Both the position numbers and the translations under genes were made by a program. Source: Raphanus sativus (taxonomy: Eukaryota > Streptophyta > Magnoliopsida > Brassicales > Brassicaceae). From it: DNA of 64,000 bases. Under the pieces are notes generated by a model that saw only the letters and a program-made list of their open reading frames with translations, did no database searches and had not been told where the DNA came from. Positions 60,208-64,000 of the stretch are shown one piece after another; position 1 is the stretch's first letter, and every line of letters starts with the position of its first letter. Location: assembly GCF_000801105.2 (NCBI RefSeq), contig NC_079515.1:17321407-17385406 (forward strand), given 5' to 3'.

Positions 60208-62095
60208 TAGTCCTTTACTTGTCCACAAGTAAACTTTCAAGAACTAAGGAGAAAAAGTTTGAAAATGGGGACTCACAACCAAAAGAAACTCTTCTTAGTT
60301 CTCAACCTAACAACCTTGCATAATCATACCAAATAGCAAGAGCAAAGATTTTATCCATCTCTAACTTCTCTAAGCCTATCTCAGCTCCTTTGATCTCTAC
60401 ACTCATTAACTATGCATCTACAAACCACAAATCCACATCTCTCTAACATGCATTTATGAAGCAAACTCAATAGACATCTCACAAATGGTCAACTGGTCCA
60501 AGTCATTTGGTTTGGTAAGACAAAGGCTTTAATGCAAGTGAAATCAAAGGTTCAAAATGATCTTTTATGGTGGTTTACTCTCAAAACAAAGTAGCTTTGA
60601 CATTACACATAATATATCTAAGAAAGGGATCAACTCATGCATACAATGCTCAATCTCCATTGTTCTACCCTTTCCCAAACACACAAGATATTCAATTATT
60701 CCTCAATGTCAAACACAACCCACATCTCTCACCAAAAGATCCCAAGAACATTTTTCACATCAGACTCTTTCCTTTTGAAATCAATAAGGGATTTTCACAA
60801 TTTTAAAACAAATCTGAGCTCTTAACAACTTTGCTAGCCCCCTTTTTATTCTCTTTTTTTTTTCTTTTTTTTTTTACTTTCTTTTTTTTTTATTTGGGGG
60901 CCAAGACTTTTCACAATAAGAGCTAGATACTTCTCCACTTATCCCAAAAAGACTAATCACTTAAGCACAAAGAGTCAAACCTTTCATATTCCCAAATCAC
61001 AATCACAACACTCATTCCCTTCCTATAGCTAGACAATAGAGTGACTAATCTAGCAAGAATGGAGACTAAGCATTGTCGTTCCCAATACTCTCAACATTAT
61101 GCACATGTAAAGCTTTCCAAAGAGGCATCACTCAACAAATAATGATGGTTTAAAAAGGAGGTATGGGTTTTGGGAGTGGAGTACCACTTGAGTTTGTCAA
61201 AAAGATTGGTAAAACAGATGGGACAACTCAAGTGTGTATATCCATGACTTAGTACACAAGAGACCATATGCAAGAGACATTAAAACAGGAGCTTGCTTCA
61301 AAGAGATAGTATCAACAGTCAAATGAGTTTCAAGAGGAGCATTCAAGGCGCAAAGTTTACAAGCTTTCTAAAGGGTGCTCAAGCTACTTGCCATGACTAC
61401 AAAGGTCAACAAATTCAATACTTAGCATGAGCTCTTTACAAGGTTGAAATCCCCCTAATGCATGAATGCAACCTATATGCTTCTAGACTCAATCCTAAAA
61501 ATGCAAATGGTGCAACTAAATGATTCTTTTTGTGTTTTTCAAAATTTTTTTTTATTTTTTTTTATGCAAATAAGAATGTAATATGCAATGCATGAGACTC
61601 AAAATCATGAAAACAAACATGATCAAATACTTGGTACCTCCCCCACACTTAAATCACACAGTGTCTGTGTGAGTGAGGTACCCAATGGAAATGTGAAATA
61701 CAAGGGAAAGTGGGATTGTGTGTTACATACCGTGGAGCGAGGTGTGAACGTCGCTGTGACAGGTCGCTCCCAGCTGGAGCGACTTCGGTATGTCGCTGTG
61801 AGAAGATTGCTCTGAGGTCGGTTTCTGTGTTTCCACTCGCGTGTGACGCGAGCGACCTCAGCATCTCGCTCTGGACATGTCGCTCCCAGGTGGAGCGACC
61901 TAGAGATGTCGCTGCGATGAGATCGCTCTGGTGTCCGACTTTATGCTCAATACCTGCACACAACTTCACTTTCCCATTGTTTTATGCAATAGAATGATAA
62001 TGCAAATACTAATGCAATATATACAAGGATACTCATGGGACTTCCTCCCAAGTGAGCTTGTTTTAAGTCTCTAGCTTGACTTTGCCTCCTTTGGA
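60208..62095. other. non-coding interior of the Athila-like element
   Basis: No coding sequence. It holds long T runs (about 60847-60894), a second purine-tract-like motif GTGTGGGGGAG (minus strand, 61648-61638), and the second gagcgacc cluster. Short ORFs here are not supported. Confidence 0.6.
61733..61931. repeat. cluster of inverted 8-mers GAGCGACC/GGTCGCTC (B)
   Basis: Same motif family as at 59653-59853, again about ten occurrences or variants (ggagcgac, aggtcgctcccag twice), about 2 kb away and outside the LTR. Confidence 0.75.
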
Positions 62096-64000
62096 TCAGG
62101 CGGGACTAGGTGCAGAGAGTGGAGTTGACACCCCATCTTCCTCAGGTGGTAGCTCATCAAAGTGATCATCAGCAGGAGGAGGATTCATCTCTTCAATGGT
62201 GAAGGCTTGTCCAAATACAGTGGGGTTCCTCATCTTCTCCTTGATGTCAAAATGGAGGATGTTCTCCTTGCCCAAATGGAGGTCAATCTTCCCTTCCTTC
62301 ACATTCACAATAGCTCCTGCTGTAGCTAAGAATGGCCTTCCAAGAATCAATGGGTCTTGAGCCTCCTCACCCATTTCAAGCACCACAAAATCTGTAGGTA
62401 TCTCATACCTTCCAATCTTCACAGGGAGGTTCTCTAAGATGCCCACAGGGTACTTCACTGAACGATCAGCCAACACCAGAGAGAGTCTACACTTCTTGTA
62501 TTGAGTGAAGCCAAGCTTCTTTGCCACAGACAAAGGCATCAAGCTGACACTAGCTCCCAAATCGCAGAGACATTTCTCAAATACCATAGGTCCAAGAGCA
62601 CAAGGGAGTGTGAAGCATCCTGGATCCTCTAGCTTCTCTGGAGCATCTAGCCTCTGAATGATGGCATTGCACTCATGACTCAGAACCATCATGCCCTCCA
62701 TCTCCTTATTCTTAGCAGCTACAACATCTTTCAGGAGTTTGCTGTATTGAGGAATCAGCATGAAAGCATCAATGATGGGCATTGTAACCTGAGCTTCACT
62801 CATCTGCTTCTCAAACAAAGCCTTGTACTTCTGAAGCAGTTGCTTCTTGAATCTACCAGGGAATGGAAGCTTTGGTTCATAGGGAGGGGGGACAGGAGAG
62901 CTCTCACTTGTTGGAGCAGCAGATTCACCATCTTTTGTTGTTTTCTTCTCTTCTCCAACCTTTCCTTTACCCTTGGCTTTCACAATCTTCTCCAAGATCT
63001 CAGCATCTGTCTTCTCATCAATAATGACCACTTCATCATCTAGGTTGATGGCCACCTCCTCACCTTGTTTCTCAGCATCCTTGGTGAGGGTTAGAGGAGT
63101 CAACTGCTTACCACTCCTAAGTGTGACAGCTTTTGCTTCCTTGGGGTTTTGATCTGACTTTCCAGGTAGAGATCCTTGCTGGCGGTTCTGGTGGGAGCTC
63201 ATGGAAGCAAACTGATTCTCCAAATTCTTGACAGAAGAAGCAAGGTGGGAGAATTTGTTGTTGAGCTCATTGTAGCTCCCATCAATCTTGGAGTGAAGGT
63301 TCTTCAGCTCATAGCCCACATGCTTCTCACTTCTAGTCTGAGACTCCAAGATCTGTTTCAGTAAGGCATCAGTGCTGCTCTGTTGAGGGGCAGAGGAGCT
63401 AGGAGAGGAGTTTTGCTGAAGCTGATAGTTGCTCTGCTGGTTGTTTCGAGGCTGATAACCACTCTGCTGGTTGTTTGAATAGGGCTTCTGTTGGTAGTTG
63501 TTGTACTGAAAGTTAGGTTCCTTCTTGTACCAGCTACCATTACTGTTGATGAAACACAATTCTTCTTGCCCTTCCAAACCCTCAACCTCATTGACAGTAG
63601 GAGGTATCTCCTGGCTTGGGTTGCCAACAAAGTTCACCTGCGCTTGTGTGGCCTTATCAGCAATGAGTTTGTCAATCTTCTCCTGAAGAGCCTTTACCTC
63701 ATTCCTTGTTTGATTGTCATCACCTCTGCTGCTTCTGTCATGGTCTCCACTGTAGACTGCATCACTCTTAACCATGTTGTCAACTAGAGCCTCTGCCACT
63801 TCCTCAGTTCTCCCCAAAAAGAACCCATTGCTAGCTGTATCCAGTCTGGCTCTGTACTTAGGAAGAGCACCTCTGTAGAATGTGCTCAGCAAGCTCTCCT
63901 TAGAGAATCCATGGTGTGGGCACTGAGCTTGGTAACCATTGAATCTCTCCCAAGCTTCACTGAATCCTTCCAAGTTCTTCTGTTGGAAGCTGGAGATCTC
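62096..64000 (-). CDS. Athila-like gag-protease polyprotein (5' end outside window)
   Basis: One open frame of more than 630 codons, running off the window at 64000. The start is not visible; the first methionine in the window (63973) is internal. The N-terminal part is a retrotransposon gag domain (EAWERFNGYQAQCPHHGFSK, then LLSTFYRGALPKYRARLD). A glutamine/asparagine-rich linker (YQPRNNQQSNYQLQQN) and a coiled-coil-like stretch follow. The region PFPGRFKKQLLQKYKALFEK precedes an aspartic protease with CDLGASVSLMPLSVAKKLGF and DPLILGRPFLATAGAIV. The active site reads D-L-G rather than D-S/T-G, as is usual in this lineage. The frame ends SAPSPA at 62096 without RT. It is uninterrupted, so this protein may still be made. 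Confidence 0.88.
   Translation of the reverse strand, partial: EISSFQQKNLEGFSEAWERFNGYQAQCPHHGFSKESLLSTFYRGALPKYRARLDTASNGFFLGRTEEVAEALVDNMVKSDAVYSGDHDRSSRGDDNQTRNEVKALQEKIDKLIADKATQAQVNFVGNPSQEIPPTVNEVEGLEGQEELCFINSNGSWYKKEPNFQYNNYQQKPYSNNQQSGYQPRNNQQSNYQLQQNSSPSSSAPQQSSTDALLKQILESQTRSEKHVGYELKNLHSKIDGSYNELNNKFSHLASSVKNLENQFASMSSHQNRQQGSLPGKSDQNPKEAKAVTLRSGKQLTPLTLTKDAEKQGEEVAINLDDEVVIIDEKTDAEILEKIVKAKGKGKVGEEKKTTKDGESAAPTSESSPVPPPYEPKLPFPGRFKKQLLQKYKALFEKQMSEAQVTMPIIDAFMLIPQYSKLLKDVVAAKNKEMEGMMVLSHECNAIIQRLDAPEKLEDPGCFTLPCALGPMVFEKCLCDLGASVSLMPLSVAKKLGFTQYKKCRLSLVLADRSVKYPVGILENLPVKIGRYEIPTDFVVLEMGEEAQDPLILGRPFLATAGAIVNVKEGKIDLHLGKENILHFDIKEKMRNPTVFGQAFTIEEMNPPPADDHFDELPPEEDGVSTPLSAPSPA

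Larger units (their letters stand above)
58725..64000 (-). mobile_element. Athila-like Ty3/gypsy element, 3' LTR to gag-protease
   Basis: On the minus strand: gag-protease (64000-62096), non-coding DNA (62095-60208), a polypurine tract GTGTGGGGGAGT (60207-60196), and a 3' LTR TGATGTC..CTAACA (60195-58725, about 1.47 kb). It interrupts the Helitron at 57430. RT, RNase H and integrase are absent between protease and LTR, so this is a deleted or non-autonomous form. Its 5' end is outside the window. Confidence 0.82.

Noticed and set aside
60557..60825. Three overlapping ORFs of 62-79 codons
   Set aside because: Non-coding interior of the Athila-like element, with low-complexity peptides and no motif.
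1..64000. CRISPR arrays, rRNA genes, bacterial-type operons
   Set aside because: None seen; repeats here are transposon termini and microsatellites, and the gene structure is eukaryotic with GT-AG introns.

Overview
The window is plant nuclear DNA from a Brassicaceae genome, most likely a Brassica. Three single-locus genes appear in the order LHCB1 - NRPA2 - SACL3/bHLH144. This matches the Arabidopsis chromosome 1 segment around At1g29910-At1g29950 (CAB cluster, RNA polymerase I subunit 2, bHLH144). That match rests on recognised protein sequence and remembered gene order, not on a search. The heavy transposon load suggests a TE-rich genome such as the Brassica C genome; this is inference.

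Host genes. Two divergent intronless LHCB1 genes (8845-9636 on -, 11997-12800 on +) encode major trimeric light-harvesting proteins of photosystem II. The 2.36 kb between them holds both promoters and remnants of an unidentified minus-strand gene. NRPA2 (13393-19784 on -) encodes the second-largest subunit of RNA polymerase I. I resolved it into 27 exons that join in frame to 1174 codons plus stop, and it converges on the second LHCB1 gene. SACL3 (leader from about 46.9 kb, main CDS 48506-49234 on +) encodes a basic-region-less bHLH protein. Its long multi-exon leader carries upstream ORFs, one of them the conserved SAC51-family peptide, here split by an intron.

Transposable elements fill almost everything else. 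1-4.2 kb: 3' end of a Ty1/copia element inserted in a hAT-like MITE, a 209 bp MITE carrying a tRNA-like sequence, and the first copy of a poly(A) retroposon family. 4.2-8.7 kb: AT-rich Helitron debris. 20-35 kb: nested Helitrons, an internally deleted copia element, retroposon copy 2, a 1.2 kb Mutator-like fold-back element, a nearly intact 5.45 kb LINE with 19 bp target duplications, and a SINE. 35.7-43.4 kb: second hAT-like MITE copy, a complete 5.1 kb Ty3/gypsy element, retroposon copy 3. 43.9-46.9 kb: nested Helitrons ending right at the SACL3 leader. 50-58.7 kb: minus-strand Helitrons, a second fold-back element, and a plus-strand Helitron with an RPA-like gene fragment. 58.7-64 kb: an Athila-like gypsy element whose gag-protease ORF runs off the window edge and is followed by non-coding DNA, not reverse transcriptase.

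The points most worth a second look are: loss of one residue inside the WYxxxR trimerisation motif of one LHCB1 copy; the intron inside the conserved SACL3 uORF; a Helitron forming the proximal promoter of SACL3; an unnamed poly(A) retroposon family with three copies; and several insertions whose boundaries are fixed by exact target-site duplications or a paralogous empty site. I found no prokaryote-type system (CRISPR, operon, phage).
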